A DNA stretch of 64,000 bases from Terrisporobacter vanillatitrophus (GTDB taxonomy: Bacteria; Bacillota; Clostridia; Peptostreptococcales; Peptostreptococcaceae), in assembly GCF_051148895.1 (NCBI RefSeq), contig NZ_CP154625.1, positions 3,782,001-3,846,000 on the forward strand, written 5' to 3'. Shown piece after piece: positions 29,522-38,203 of the stretch. The notes under the pieces are model-generated. The model made no database searches, was not told where the DNA came from, and worked only from the letters and a program-made list of their open reading frames with translations. The position numbers were made by a program, and so were the translations under genes. Position 1 is the first letter of the stretch, and each line of letters opens with the position of its first letter.

Positions 29522-32137
29522 TTATTTCATTATTCTCATTGCATTCAATACTGCGATTAAAGCAACCCCTACATCAGCAAATACTGCTTCCCACATACTT
29601 GCCATACCTAAAGCTCCAAATATCATAACTATAATCTTAATACCTAATGCAAATATAATATTTTGCCATACTATTTTATAAGTCTTTCTAGATATTTTTA
29701 TTCCTTCAGCTATTTTACTTGGTTCGTCTGTCATTATAACTATATCCGCTGCTTCTATAGCCGCATCTGATCCTAAACCTCCCATAGCTATACCAACATC
29801 CACACGAGCAAGAACTGGAGCATCATTTATTCCATCTCCTACAAAGGCAATTTTTTCTTTATCATTTCTGCCTTCATATATAGATTCTATTTTTTCTACT
29901 TTTTCATTTGGCAATAAATTTGAATATACTTTATCTATCTTTAATTGTTTTGCTACTGAGTCAGCAACTTCTTTATTATCTCCAGTTAGCATAACAGTTT
30001 CTTTTATACCTTGAGCTTTTATTTCATTAATAGCTTTTTCACTATCTGATTTTATTTTATCAGAAATAACTATATATCCTTTAAACTGATTATTTACTGC
30101 TATATAAACTACAGTTCCTATTTCTTTATTTTTATTTACTTTTATATTATTAGCTGTCATTAATTTTTCATTTCCAGCTAATATTTCTTCATTTTCATAT
30201 TTTACTTTTATTCCATGGGCAGCTATTTCTTCATAACTTTCTATTTTATTTAAATTAATTTCTTTATTATAGTAATTTAAAATAGACTTAGCAATTGGAT
30301 GATTCGAATTAGCTTCTGCAATAGATGCATATTTAATTAATTCTTCTTCTGCTACTCCAACAGCATTAACTTTTACCACATCAAATACACCTTCTGTTAA
30401 TGTTCCAGTTTTATCGAATACCACTGTATCAACATATCTTAAAGCTTCTAGATAGTTACTTCCTTTTATTAATATACCATTTCTAGAAGCAACACCTATA
30501 CCACTAAAATAACTTAGTGGTATGGATAAAACTAGAGCACATGGGCATGATACAACTAGGAATACTAATCCTCTGTGTAACCAATCACTAAACATAGCTC
30601 CTGGTACAAATATTGGTGGAACTACTGCTATTAATGTAGCTAATATAACTACTATTGGTGTATAGTATTTTGAAAACACAGATATAAAGTTTTCTGTTTT
30701 AGACTTTTTACTACTAGCATTTTCTACTAAATCTAGTATTTTTGATACAGTGGACTCAGAGAAATTTTTAGTTACTTTTACTGTTAATAAAGAGTTTTTA
30801 TTGATAAATCCTGATAATAATTCATCTCCTGACTTAACTGTTCTTAAAACTGATTCTCCCGTTAAAGCTGATGTATCAACCATAGAACTTCCATCTATAA
30901 TTACACCGTCTAAAGGTACTTTTTCACCAGGTTTAACTATTATAAAATTACCAATTTCTACTTCTTCTGGATCTACAACTTTAATAGAGTTACCCACTTT
31001 TAAATTTGCCACATCTGGTTTTATTTGCATTAAATCAGAAATAGATTTTCTTGATTTACCTACTGCAATTTCTTGTAAATATTCTCCAATTTTATAAAAT
31101 AACATTACCCCAACAGCCTCTGACGCATCACCTATTGCAACTGCACCAACTGTTGCTACTGTCATTAAAAAGTTTTCGTCAAATATTCTACCCTTTGTCA
31201 TATTTCGTAAAGCTTTATATACAACATCTCCACCAACTAATACATATGACACTAAGAAAATTAGTAAAGAATATTTGCTTTCTATACCAACCATTTCTTC
31301 ATAAAATGCAAATATAAATACAAATGATCCTAACAATATATTTAGAAGTTTTAATTTATTATTATCTTTTATTACTTTAGTTTCTTTTTTAGTTTTCTTA
31401 TTTTCTTTTATTCCTTCAATTTGTATGTCAAGTCCTGGCTCTGTATAATTTATTATGTTTATTATATTTTTAATTGTAATATCTTCATTTGTATTATCTA
31501 TTTCTACAGATAATTTTTTATTTACAAAGTTCATATTAGAGCTTTTAACTCCATCTAGTAATGATACTTTATTACCAATTACTTCTGCGCAATGAGCACA
31601 ATTAAGTCCTCCTAAAATAATATCTTTCTTTATATATGATTTATTTTTATTTCCAATCACTTGAATATCAAGGCCTGGTTCTATGGAGTCAATCAAACCA
31701 ATAACATCTTCTATTATTTTATCTTCATTTTTTCGAGAATTTAATTCTAGTGTTAATTTTTTATTCACAAAATTCAAATTACTGTTTTGAATTCCTTCTA
31801 AATATTTTACTTTGTCCCCTATTACTTCTGCACAATGGGCACATGTCAATCCGTTTAGCATTAACTCTTTTTTATTCCCTGTGCTTATTTTTTTGTCAAG
31901 GGCTTGAATATCAAGACCTGGTTCTATGGAATCAATAAGAGAAATTACTTCACTTATTATTAATTCTTCATCATAAGAAGAATCAATTCCTAAAGTTAGT
32001 TTTTTAGTAATAAAATTCATATTGCTACTTTCAATACCATTCATATTTTTTACAACTTCCCCTATAGTCTCAGCACAGTGAGCACATGTTAATCCATTTA
32101 GCATCAGCTCTTTTTTTATCAATACTGCCTCCAACAT
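29522..32137 (-). CDS. P1B-type heavy-metal efflux ATPase (CadA/ZntA type)
   Basis: 871-residue membrane ATPase that pumps soft divalent metals (Cd, Zn, Pb) out of the cell. Three N-terminal heavy-metal-associated domains each carry CAHCAE (Cys pairs near 18/21, 98/101 and 182/185). Transmembrane helices then lead to the metal-site motif SCPCALVLS near 533, the phosphorylation site DKTGTLTEG near 570, the hinge GDGINDAPVLARVDVG, and a last helix containing ADVGVALIAVLNAMR, whose Asp is typical of the Zn/Cd/Pb subgroup rather than copper pumps. The usual CadA has one or two such domains. It follows its ArsR-family repressor by 12 bases, with RBS GGGGGG. Metal choice is inferred. Confidence 0.92.
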   Translation of the reverse strand: MLEAVLIKKELMLNGLTCAHCAETIGEVVKNMNGIESSNMNFITKKLTLGIDSSYDEELIISEVISLIDSIEPGLDIQALDKKISTGNKKELMLNGLTCAHCAEVIGDKVKYLEGIQNSNLNFVNKKLTLELNSRKNEDKIIEDVIGLIDSIEPGLDIQVIGNKNKSYIKKDIILGGLNCAHCAEVIGNKVSLLDGVKSSNMNFVNKKLSVEIDNTNEDITIKNIINIINYTEPGLDIQIEGIKENKKTKKETKVIKDNNKLKLLNILLGSFVFIFAFYEEMVGIESKYSLLIFLVSYVLVGGDVVYKALRNMTKGRIFDENFLMTVATVGAVAIGDASEAVGVMLFYKIGEYLQEIAVGKSRKSISDLMQIKPDVANLKVGNSIKVVDPEEVEIGNFIIVKPGEKVPLDGVIIDGSSMVDTSALTGESVLRTVKSGDELLSGFINKNSLLTVKVTKNFSESTVSKILDLVENASSKKSKTENFISVFSKYYTPIVVILATLIAVVPPIFVPGAMFSDWLHRGLVFLVVSCPCALVLSIPLSYFSGIGVASRNGILIKGSNYLEALRYVDTVVFDKTGTLTEGVFDVVKVNAVGVAEEELIKYASIAEANSNHPIAKSILNYYNKEINLNKIESYEEIAAHGIKVKYENEEILAGNEKLMTANNIKVNKNKEIGTVVYIAVNNQFKGYIVISDKIKSDSEKAINEIKAQGIKETVMLTGDNKEVADSVAKQLKIDKVYSNLLPNEKVEKIESIYEGRNDKEKIAFVGDGINDAPVLARVDVGIAMGGLGSDAAIEAADIVIMTDEPSKIAEGIKISRKTYKIVWQNIIFALGIKIIVMIFGALGMASMWEAVFADVGVALIAVLNAMRIMK

Positions 32138-32149
32138 TATTATACCCCC

Positions 32150-32518
32150 CTATCTATTGTAAGTTTCCTCTATATGGCATAAACCACAGTTAAATATTTG
32201 ATTTATATGATTATCATCTAATGAATAATAAACAATCTTACCTTCTTTTCTAAATTTAACTAATCTAGCTTGTTTTAAAACCCTTAGCTGATGAGATATT
32301 GCCGATTGAGTCATATTTAAAAGATCGGCTATGTCACATACGCACATTTCTTCTTCAAATAAAGCGTATAAAATTTTTATTCTTGTAGTATCACCAAAGA
32401 CTTTAAATAACTCTGCTAAATCATAAAGTTTTTCATCTTCAGGCATTTTATCTTTCACCTTGCATATTATCTCTTCATGTACACATGTACATTCGCATCT
32501 ATTTATAATATCTTTCAT
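32150..32518 (-). CDS. ArsR/SmtB-family metal-sensing repressor (CadC-like)
   Basis: Winged-helix repressor of the downstream efflux ATPase, 122 residues from the ATG at 32518, which has GGAGG seven bases upstream (an earlier ATG is too close to that RBS). The metal-site residues of CadC are recognisable: N-terminal C8, C10 and C12, the helix-3 motif C59-V-C61-D, and possible helix-5 ligands D102, H104, H115 and E118. The DNA-binding helix is MTQSAISHQLRVLKQARLV. A long palindromic operator overlaps its promoter. Metals would release it from DNA (family knowledge). Confidence 0.93.
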   Translation of the reverse strand: MKDIINRCECTCVHEEIICKVKDKMPEDEKLYDLAELFKVFGDTTRIKILYALFEEEMCVCDIADLLNMTQSAISHQLRVLKQARLVKFRKEGKIVYYSLDDNHINQIFNCGLCHIEETYNR

Positions 32519-32535
32519 TTGCATTCCTCCGATTA

Positions 32536-32573
32536 AATATTAATATATGAACAACTGTTCATATATTAATATT
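32536..32573. promoter_or_regulatory. Operator of the metal-efflux operon
   Basis: A perfect 18-bp inverted repeat with a 2-base centre; each arm ends in ATATATGAACA. The core TATGAACA-n2-TGTTCATA is the classic ArsR/SmtB-family site. It lies between the promoter -10 and the repressor RBS and shares five bases with the -10. Confidence 0.85.
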
Positions 32574-32597
32574 ATGATATTTGTCCTATTTGTGCAA
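32569..32597 (-). promoter_or_regulatory. Promoter of the metal-efflux operon
   Basis: On the minus strand TTGCAC and TAATAT are separated by 17 bases. The -10 runs into the palindromic operator, so bound repressor would exclude RNA polymerase. Confidence 0.65.
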
Positions 32598-32728
32598 CCT
32601 TTTTCCTATATTTTTTTAAATTTGTAACTATTTCTAAAATACTCATATCTAGATTTTTTTTTAATATATATATTAGTAGTATTAGTAAATTTATTATATG
32701 AAAAATTGAAAGGAGAGTTCATATCAAA

Positions 32729-33223
32729 ATGAATTATAATAATATGTATCCTAATAGAATGAGTGATAACTTAGATCCAAACTATATATACCCTCAACCA
32801 TATATAGACCCTTTAATGTACATTAATCCTTATGTTATGAATAACAACCAAAGCGGAAATCTCAATCAAAATATAAACCCTGAATACTCAACATATTCTA
32901 ATCAATATGTATATAATCCACAATTTAATCCTTATGAGGATATGCCTAACAACAATATGAATGAGCAATTTGAAAACAATAATAATATGAATGACATGAA
33001 TAATCAGATGAATAATATACCTATGATTCCTATGATACCTCCAAATATGATGTTTCCTGGCATGTTTCCTCCTAATATGATGTTCCCTGGAGCAATGTCA
33101 CCTAATATGATGTTCCCTGGAATGATGTTCCCTGGAGCAATACCACCTAATATGATGTATCCTGGAGTAATGCAAAATATACCTACTGTTAATATGGATG
33201 AGTTTGATGAGGAAGAAATGTAA
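32729..33223 (+). CDS. Asn/Met/Pro-rich repeat protein of unknown function
   Basis: 164 residues, not recognised. The first half is rich in Asn, Tyr and Pro (NPYV, NPQFNPYE, many Asn runs). Residues 104-147 are tandem units of a PPNMMFPG type (PPNMMFPGM, PPNMMFPGA, SPNMMFPG, MMFPGAIPPNMMYPGV). The tail is acidic (DEFDEEEM). There is no signal peptide, membrane span or cysteine. Composition suggests a disordered or surface-coating protein; clostridial spore-coat proteins can look like this, but nothing here proves it. RBS AAAGGAGAG is good, and the gene stands alone with its own terminator. The high Asn/Met content and codon regularity show it is translated rather than noise. Confidence 0.75.
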   Translation: MNYNNMYPNRMSDNLDPNYIYPQPYIDPLMYINPYVMNNNQSGNLNQNINPEYSTYSNQYVYNPQFNPYEDMPNNNMNEQFENNNNMNDMNNQMNNIPMIPMIPPNMMFPGMFPPNMMFPGAMSPNMMFPGMMFPGAIPPNMMYPGVMQNIPTVNMDEFDEEEM

Positions 33224-33252
33224 TCAAATATAATATTAAAATACCAATGTTG

Positions 33253-33276
33253 CCCCTATAAATTAGGGGTTTTTTA
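33253..33276 (+). terminator. Terminator of the repeat-protein gene
   Basis: CCCCTA/TAGGGG stem with a 5-nt loop followed by TTTTTTATTTTTTTT. Confidence 0.85.
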
Positions 33277-33368
33277 TTTTTTTTAAAAAAGTGTTATAAA
33301 ATTTTTAAATTTGTCTACACTATTTAATGTATTCCTCATAATATTCCCCCAATATTATAAATACAAAA

Positions 33369-33400
33369 AAGGGCATTCTAGTTATACTAGCATTGCCCTT
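33369..33400 (-). terminator. Terminator of the gene at 33431-34513
   Basis: AAGGGCA/TGCCCTT stem, extended by CTAG pairing inside, with T runs on both sides; on the minus strand TTTTTTGTATTT follows. It can act in both directions. Confidence 0.75.
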
Positions 33401-33430
33401 CTTTTTTTGTTCTAATATGAACATTTACTT

Positions 33431-34513
33431 TTAATCTAAAAAATCTTCAAAGTCATCAGATCCAGATTCTACAAAATCATAAAGAATATTTTCTTCAAAG
33501 TAATAACTTTCATCAACTTTTAAATACTCTTTATATTTAGCCATTAGTAGCTTATTAATGTATTTTCTATCTCTTTCTGAATAAGTTCCTACAAAAAATT
33601 CATCACCTAACTGATAATATATTGATTTTATATCATTATTTATTACATAAATATCTTTCTTTACATGATTGTTATTAAAATTAAATCTAGTAAAGAATAT
33701 GCCTTCCTCCATTTCACTTTTTAACATAAATGGATTATCATTATGAAATTCCATTAGAAATTCATCCTTATTTTTAATTTTATAAACATCTATAAATTCA
33801 GATTTTGATATTTCATCAAAAACTTCAAAATCATATATAGGTTCTTTGTCTGTAACTAATAAAGATTTAATTCTAAAGTTATCTTTTTCTTTACATATAT
33901 TGAAAGCTATTTTACAAGTATAATATCCATCTTCGTCCTCATATAAAGCTTCGCTAATATATACTTGTTCACTTCTTTTGATTACTTTATTCTTTAAAAG
34001 AGCTCCATTAATTTTCGTTATATAATTATTTGATATTTCTTCGCTGCCAGAAAAATATTTTAAACTTTCTCTATCTCTAGCTATAAATCTCATTGTCATA
34101 TAATTTATAAATTCAACTTCATCATAAACCCTTTTACTTATAATAGGATAAACTTCATCTAGAGTTAAATTACTTTTATAATTTGTTATTACATCTATAT
34201 ACTCTTCAGTGTCTCCCGGTAATTCTTTATCATACTCTAGATTTTTATTACCAAAATGATTTATTAAAAATAAAGCTACCTCTTCTTTAACTAGTATTCT
34301 GCTCTCTCCTAGACCACCCATTAATCGTTCTTCCTCATTACAAGCTTCTTTTGATGTAGGATTTTTTAAACTAACATAATCAGCAATTCCTAGTCCTTCT
34401 CCATCCAATAAAAAATATTGGTATATATTATTGTCATTATTCTCATATTTAATAGTAAGACCCATACTTCCCATAAGTCTAGATTTTGTTATCTTGGCAT
34501 AATCAAATGTCAT
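33431..34513 (-). CDS. Conserved-looking protein of unknown function
   Basis: 360 residues from the ATG at 34513 (MTFDYAKITKSRLMGSMG), preceded by AAGGA nine bases upstream; a TTG one codon earlier is possible. It is acidic, soluble and mixed alpha/beta, with no transmembrane segment, signal peptide or cysteine cluster. The first 75 residues include GLTIKY, DGEGLGIADYVSL and RLMGGLGESRILV; the end is a run of acidic residues. I do not recognise the family. It is divergent from the HAD phosphatase gene, 134 bases away. Confidence 0.7.
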   Translation of the reverse strand: MTFDYAKITKSRLMGSMGLTIKYENNDNNIYQYFLLDGEGLGIADYVSLKNPTSKEACNEEERLMGGLGESRILVKEEVALFLINHFGNKNLEYDKELPGDTEEYIDVITNYKSNLTLDEVYPIISKRVYDEVEFINYMTMRFIARDRESLKYFSGSEEISNNYITKINGALLKNKVIKRSEQVYISEALYEDEDGYYTCKIAFNICKEKDNFRIKSLLVTDKEPIYDFEVFDEISKSEFIDVYKIKNKDEFLMEFHNDNPFMLKSEMEEGIFFTRFNFNNNHVKKDIYVINNDIKSIYYQLGDEFFVGTYSERDRKYINKLLMAKYKEYLKVDESYYFEENILYDFVESGSDDFEDFLD

Positions 34514-34647
34514 CAAATCACATCCTTAATACTTTTATAATTATTAAATAGTTAAAATTCATATTTTATTTTCTATTTGTAATTATAGTTTACAACAAAA
34601 TTGAATTTTATAATATAATAAAGTAAATACTTAGATGAGGTGATTCA

Positions 34648-35382
34648 ATGAAAAATATAGGAGCTTTTTTTGATATTGACGGAACTATCTACAGAGACTC
34701 CCTGATGGTAGAGCATTTCAAAAAGCTTATTAAATACGAAATAGTTGATCAAAAAGCTTGGGTTGCTCATGCTAGAGATACTTTTTTAGATTGGGATAAA
34801 AGACAAGCAAATTACGATGATTATCTACTAGAAATATGTGACTTATATGTTAAATCACTACAAAATGTAGATAAGTCTTGTATAGATTTTACTAGTGATC
34901 AAGTTATTGCATTAAAAGCTGAACGTGTTTATAAATATACTCGTTCAAGAATTAAATGGCATTTGGATAATGGTCACAAAGTTATATTTATATCTGGTAG
35001 CCCAAATTTTTTAGTTGAAAAAATGGCTAAAAAATACGGTGCCTCAGATTATGTTGGTAGTGATTATATATTTGAAGATGGAAAATTTAACGGAACTGTA
35101 ATTCCTATGTGGGATGCAAAAAGTAAAAATGTAGCTATAGATAGTTTTGTTGAAAAGTATGATATAGATTTAAGTCAATCTTATGCTTATGGAGATACTA
35201 ACGGAGATATTAATATGCTTAAGCGCGTAGGTAATCCAATTGCTATAAATCCAACTAATGAATTATTAAATCATATGATAGAAGATAAGAGCTTACATGA
35301 CAAAGCACAAATAATTGTAGAAAGAAAAGATATTGTATATTCTTTGGATTGCAATGTAAAAAGATTTGATATAGGCTTATAG
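34648..35382 (+). CDS. HAD-superfamily phosphatase (subfamily IB-like)
   Basis: 244-residue soluble hydrolase of the SerB-like HAD branch. Motif I FFDIDGTIY (nucleophile D9, acid D11), motif II FISGSP (Ser near 116), and motif IV GDTNGDINML near 181-190 are all present, with the helical cap between I and II that is typical of subfamily IB. The substrate cannot be predicted; relatives act on phosphoserine, phosphocholine or other phosphomonoesters. RBS GATGAGGTG is good. The next gene starts 27 bases later, so the two may be co-transcribed. Confidence 0.88.
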   Translation: MKNIGAFFDIDGTIYRDSLMVEHFKKLIKYEIVDQKAWVAHARDTFLDWDKRQANYDDYLLEICDLYVKSLQNVDKSCIDFTSDQVIALKAERVYKYTRSRIKWHLDNGHKVIFISGSPNFLVEKMAKKYGASDYVGSDYIFEDGKFNGTVIPMWDAKSKNVAIDSFVEKYDIDLSQSYAYGDTNGDINMLKRVGNPIAINPTNELLNHMIEDKSLHDKAQIIVERKDIVYSLDCNVKRFDIGL

Positions 35383-35409
35383 TATATTATTTGTACGGAG
35401 GATGATAGT

Positions 35410-36189
35410 TTGAAAATCAACGAAAAAATACTAAGCTTTAGCGATATATCTAATGATTTAGATGAAATAAGAAAAAAACTATACTTTGAGTCTCCTGAAA
35501 TCTGGATTGATTTTTCAGATAAAGTAGGAGAGCAAAATCTAGATGAAATGGTACTTTTTTATGCTACTAAATTTAACTATTTATCTATCTTAAAATATGT
35601 AATAGATAATAATGTTATAGACTTAAATATTCCATCTAAAAATAAAAGTTACTCATCTATTAAAAAACATCTTTTAGCTACAGCAAAGGATTATAAAAGT
35701 TATGATGTTTACAATTACTTAGATGATGATTGCAAATTAAGTGAGGAGAATACAGAAGCAGACACAAATAAATCATCAGAAGTAAAAGAAGAAAAAAATC
35801 ATAAGGATTACTTCCCTGTTTTCCTTTGTCCTCACTGTAATACAAACATACTTAAATTAGGTTATAAAGTATATGAAGAAATAAGCTTTGCTTTTTCTCA
35901 AGATAAAAGTAATTCCCAAGAATTAAGCAGAAAAAGAGATACTAAAGTTTTCTGTAGTAATTGCAATAATAATATTGATAATGTTACAACAGAATTGTTA
36001 GAGAATATATGCTCTATTCATAATTGTAAAAAATGTGGAAAAGATTTAACTGAAATAGGAATTACTGAAAAAATAAAGATGAAATTTAATGAAGAAAGCA
36101 ACAAATTTGTAAGTAATGAAAAAACTTATAATTGTCCTTCTTGTGATGAAGAATTAAATGAATCTCAAAAAAAATATTTTGATTTATAA
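35410..36189 (+). CDS. Protein with ankyrin-like N-terminus and multiple zinc-ribbon knuckles
   Basis: 259 residues with a TTG start supported by CGGAGGATG eight bases upstream. Residues 45-105 look like one or two ankyrin-type helical hairpins (FYATKFNYLSILKYVIDN, then LLATAKDYKSYDVYNYL). A charged linker (105-132) leads to a C-terminal half with paired cysteines C140/C143, C182/C185, C206/C209 and C242/C245, plus C201; these would bind two zinc ions as zinc ribbons. Function unknown; zinc-ribbon plus ankyrin suggests protein or nucleic-acid binding. It follows the HAD phosphatase and shares a terminator with the convergent gene. Confidence 0.72.
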   Translation: MKINEKILSFSDISNDLDEIRKKLYFESPEIWIDFSDKVGEQNLDEMVLFYATKFNYLSILKYVIDNNVIDLNIPSKNKSYSSIKKHLLATAKDYKSYDVYNYLDDDCKLSEENTEADTNKSSEVKEEKNHKDYFPVFLCPHCNTNILKLGYKVYEEISFAFSQDKSNSQELSRKRDTKVFCSNCNNNIDNVTTELLENICSIHNCKKCGKDLTEIGITEKIKMKFNEESNKFVSNEKTYNCPSCDEELNESQKKYFDL

Positions 36190-36192
36190 TAT

Positions 36193-36236
36193 AAAAGGAG
36201 ACTATAAAGTTATAAAATACTTAATAGTCTCTTTTA
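36193..36236. terminator. Bidirectional terminator between convergent genes
   Basis: Stem of about 11 bp (AAAGGAGACTA with TAGTCTCTTT, one G-T) and T-rich flanks on both strands, between the zinc-ribbon gene and the membrane-protein gene. Confidence 0.7.
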
Positions 36237-36237
36237 T

Positions 36238-36726
36238 TTATCTTTTTACAAATCTTCTAAGTTTATCATTATAAAAATCTATAAATTGAGAATATACAAA
36301 GTCATAAACTATAAAAGCTATCTCAAATATTAATATGGTAAAAATATTAATTGGAATATACACAAATTGTTTTAAGATTATATACGCAAATATTATAAGT
36401 ATATTTGCCACTATAATTTTCAATATATATTCTTGGATAAAACTTCTATCTTTTTCTATTATATATTTTACTAAACCATAAATACCAAATGTAAAAATAT
36501 ATAATATCCATTGTGCTTTGTTTGCCATAATCATAAAGCTTAATAAAACAGATCCTATATAGAATATAATCCCTGCTCTAGGTCCATATTCCATAATCAC
36601 AATAGCTATTGGCAAAGATGCCAAACCTAAAAGAAATAACGTATTTATGGGTATTATATTAACCAACAATAATAAAATAATATTTAAGGATAATAATATA
36701 CCACCATAGGCAACTTTTCTACTCAT
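36238..36726 (-). CDS. Small polytopic membrane protein
   Basis: 162 residues with five or so hydrophobic spans (about 5-28, 30-46, 50-68, 70-88, 103-140) and a basic C-terminus (NDKLRRFVKR). The pattern resembles the small integral-membrane S components of ECF transporters or DUF2232-type proteins, but no specific motif settles it. The RBS (AGGAG) is 12-13 bases from the ATG, rather far. It begins 17 bases after the Cys-rich protein gene, so it is the third gene of a likely operon with the DUF5685-like gene. Confidence 0.65.
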   Translation of the reverse strand: MSRKVAYGGILLSLNIILLLLVNIIPINTLFLLGLASLPIAIVIMEYGPRAGIIFYIGSVLLSFMIMANKAQWILYIFTFGIYGLVKYIIEKDRSFIQEYILKIIVANILIIFAYIILKQFVYIPINIFTILIFEIAFIVYDFVYSQFIDFYNDKLRRFVKR

Positions 36727-36742
36727 GATTATTCATCATCTC

Positions 36743-37165
36743 CTAGAAACAAGTACATAAATCTCCTCCACAGCATTCACAGCATGAATCACATACAAAT
36801 AAAGTACATAAATTGCTACAACAGTCATCATCACAGCAACAACAACAGCAACCAGGTGAGTCATAACGTCTATTTCTATTGTAGTTATAAGAACGTTTGT
36901 CATAATCATTTCTATAATTATTGTATCTATTATAAGCATAAACATATTCCTTATTATTAGAATCCATAAACTTAGCTCTTTTTAGAAAGTCTTCTCCTTC
37001 TTCATAGTATCCAATATTCATAGCAGATAATCCTGTTAAGTAATACCACTCACTACATTTTTCATTTATGCTTTGTAAAAAATTATATGCTTTTTTAAAA
37101 TCTTTATTTTCAATCATTCTCCTTGCTTTCATAAAACAGTCATTTTCATAAACATTACTATACAT
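36743..37165 (-). CDS. Small TPR-like protein with an extremely cysteine-rich tail
   Basis: 140 residues from the ATG at 37165 (a GTG three codons earlier lacks a spaced RBS). The N-terminal 75 residues form two TPR-like helical hairpins (FMKARRMIENKDFKKAYNFL; YYLTGLSAMNIGYYEEGEDF). A Tyr/Asn/Arg-rich linker leads to a C-terminal 36-residue tail with 16 cysteines, including six in a row, then DDDCC, CDSCCECC and a CTC end. There is no signal peptide, so it is probably cytoplasmic, and the tail could bind metal ions or Fe-S clusters (inference). It overlaps the end of the DUF5685-like gene by eight bases, so the two are translationally coupled. I recall similar Cys-rich tails on clostridial J-domain proteins next to DUF5685 genes. 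Confidence 0.78.
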   Translation of the reverse strand: MYSNVYENDCFMKARRMIENKDFKKAYNFLQSINEKCSEWYYLTGLSAMNIGYYEEGEDFLKRAKFMDSNNKEYVYAYNRYNNYRNDYDKRSYNYNRNRRYDSPGCCCCCCDDDCCSNLCTLFVCDSCCECCGGDLCTCF

Positions 37166-37994
37166 TATTCCCACATCCTTTTTCTAATATATTTTTATAT
37201 CTTAAATATACACCAGAATAAACTATATTTTCTATAATTCCTCTGTTTAATTGTAAATTTAAGTTATCGATTGACGATGCTAACAATCCTAAAGATATAC
37301 TAATTAATCTGTCAACTTTCAATTTTAATGCTTCTTTATTGTCTATATATTCTATAAATGGATTATACCTTCCTTTTTTATAGTCATCATCTAAATCTTC
37401 GTAGGCATCTAATATATAAATGTATTTCCCTATATTAAAGCCTACCCTTCTTAAATCTTCTTCATACTCATCATTCTTGTAAGAAAAAATTTCCCCCATT
37501 AGCTCGCCGAAAGTATTTGATACTTTATCTATATTGCAATTTCCTTCTTTCTCCAATTGATTAAGTAAGTTCATTTGTTCTTTAATAATTTTTGATTTAT
37601 TAGGATACTTTTCATGAGCCAATTTTAATTTGCCCTTATAAATATTATAAGCTAAAATGTCCTTTATTCCTTTATCATCTAATAAATTATCTTCTAATTT
37701 ATAATATGTTAATAGTGTATTCATACTTGCCGCATATTCTGTTATTTCATTTATTATTTTTTTCTTCTTTTTAAATGGACTAACTATACAAACTTCTTCT
37801 ACAATATTAGTTTTAGGTTTATAAATAGCTGTAAGAATCACGATTAAAAAAGTAATATCATAATTTAAACCTAGTCTAGATATTTCTCCATGATTTTCTT
37901 TTAAGTATTTACACAATCCACAATAATATCCTTTGTAGTCTTCAAACTCTCTGAAAGTTAAGTCCATTTTATTTATTCTCACATATCCAAACAT
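37158..37994 (-). CDS. DUF5685-like protein, all-helical, possible terpenoid-synthase-like fold
   Basis: 278 residues, predicted soluble and all-helical. The start MFGYVRINK with a CGLC pair at 25-28 and the LGLNYDITFL segment match what I recall of DUF5685. Two acidic motifs stand out: EDNLLDD at 101-107 and DAYEDLDDDYKKGRYNPF at 196-213. The second resembles the second Asp-rich motif of phytoene/squalene synthase-type enzymes (D-x3-D followed by GRxYxP), suggesting a class I prenyl-synthase-like helical bundle (inference, not established). First gene of a three-gene unit with the Cys-rich protein and the membrane protein. Confidence 0.72.
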   Translation of the reverse strand: MFGYVRINKMDLTFREFEDYKGYYCGLCKYLKENHGEISRLGLNYDITFLIVILTAIYKPKTNIVEEVCIVSPFKKKKKIINEITEYAASMNTLLTYYKLEDNLLDDKGIKDILAYNIYKGKLKLAHEKYPNKSKIIKEQMNLLNQLEKEGNCNIDKVSNTFGELMGEIFSYKNDEYEEDLRRVGFNIGKYIYILDAYEDLDDDYKKGRYNPFIEYIDNKEALKLKVDRLISISLGLLASSIDNLNLQLNRGIIENIVYSGVYLRYKNILEKGCGNNV

Positions 37995-38203
37995 ATTTAT
38001 TTCCTTCCTAAGTTATATCTATCAATTAATTATATAATACTACAACATTTTTTATTATTATACAGTTATAAGGTTAAATTATAATTTTTACTTATTGTCT
38101 AAGCATTATATATTATCTAAAATAAAATATGTCAGTATACAGAAAATTTTTATGTATACTGCTGAAGAATTTGAAAAGCTAGTTAATTATAATTAACATA
38201 AAG

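Noticed and set aside
33000..33190. Tandem repeats in the PPNMMFPG gene considered as a CRISPR-like or non-coding repeat
   Set aside because: Repeats are in frame, lack spacers of constant length and sit inside a well-supported reading frame.
36736..36945. A 69-codon hydrophobic frame overlapping the Cys-rich protein gene
   Set aside because: Same strand, different frame; the hydrophobic composition comes from out-of-frame reading of Cys and Asp codons. The Cys-rich frame has the better context and coupling to its neighbour.
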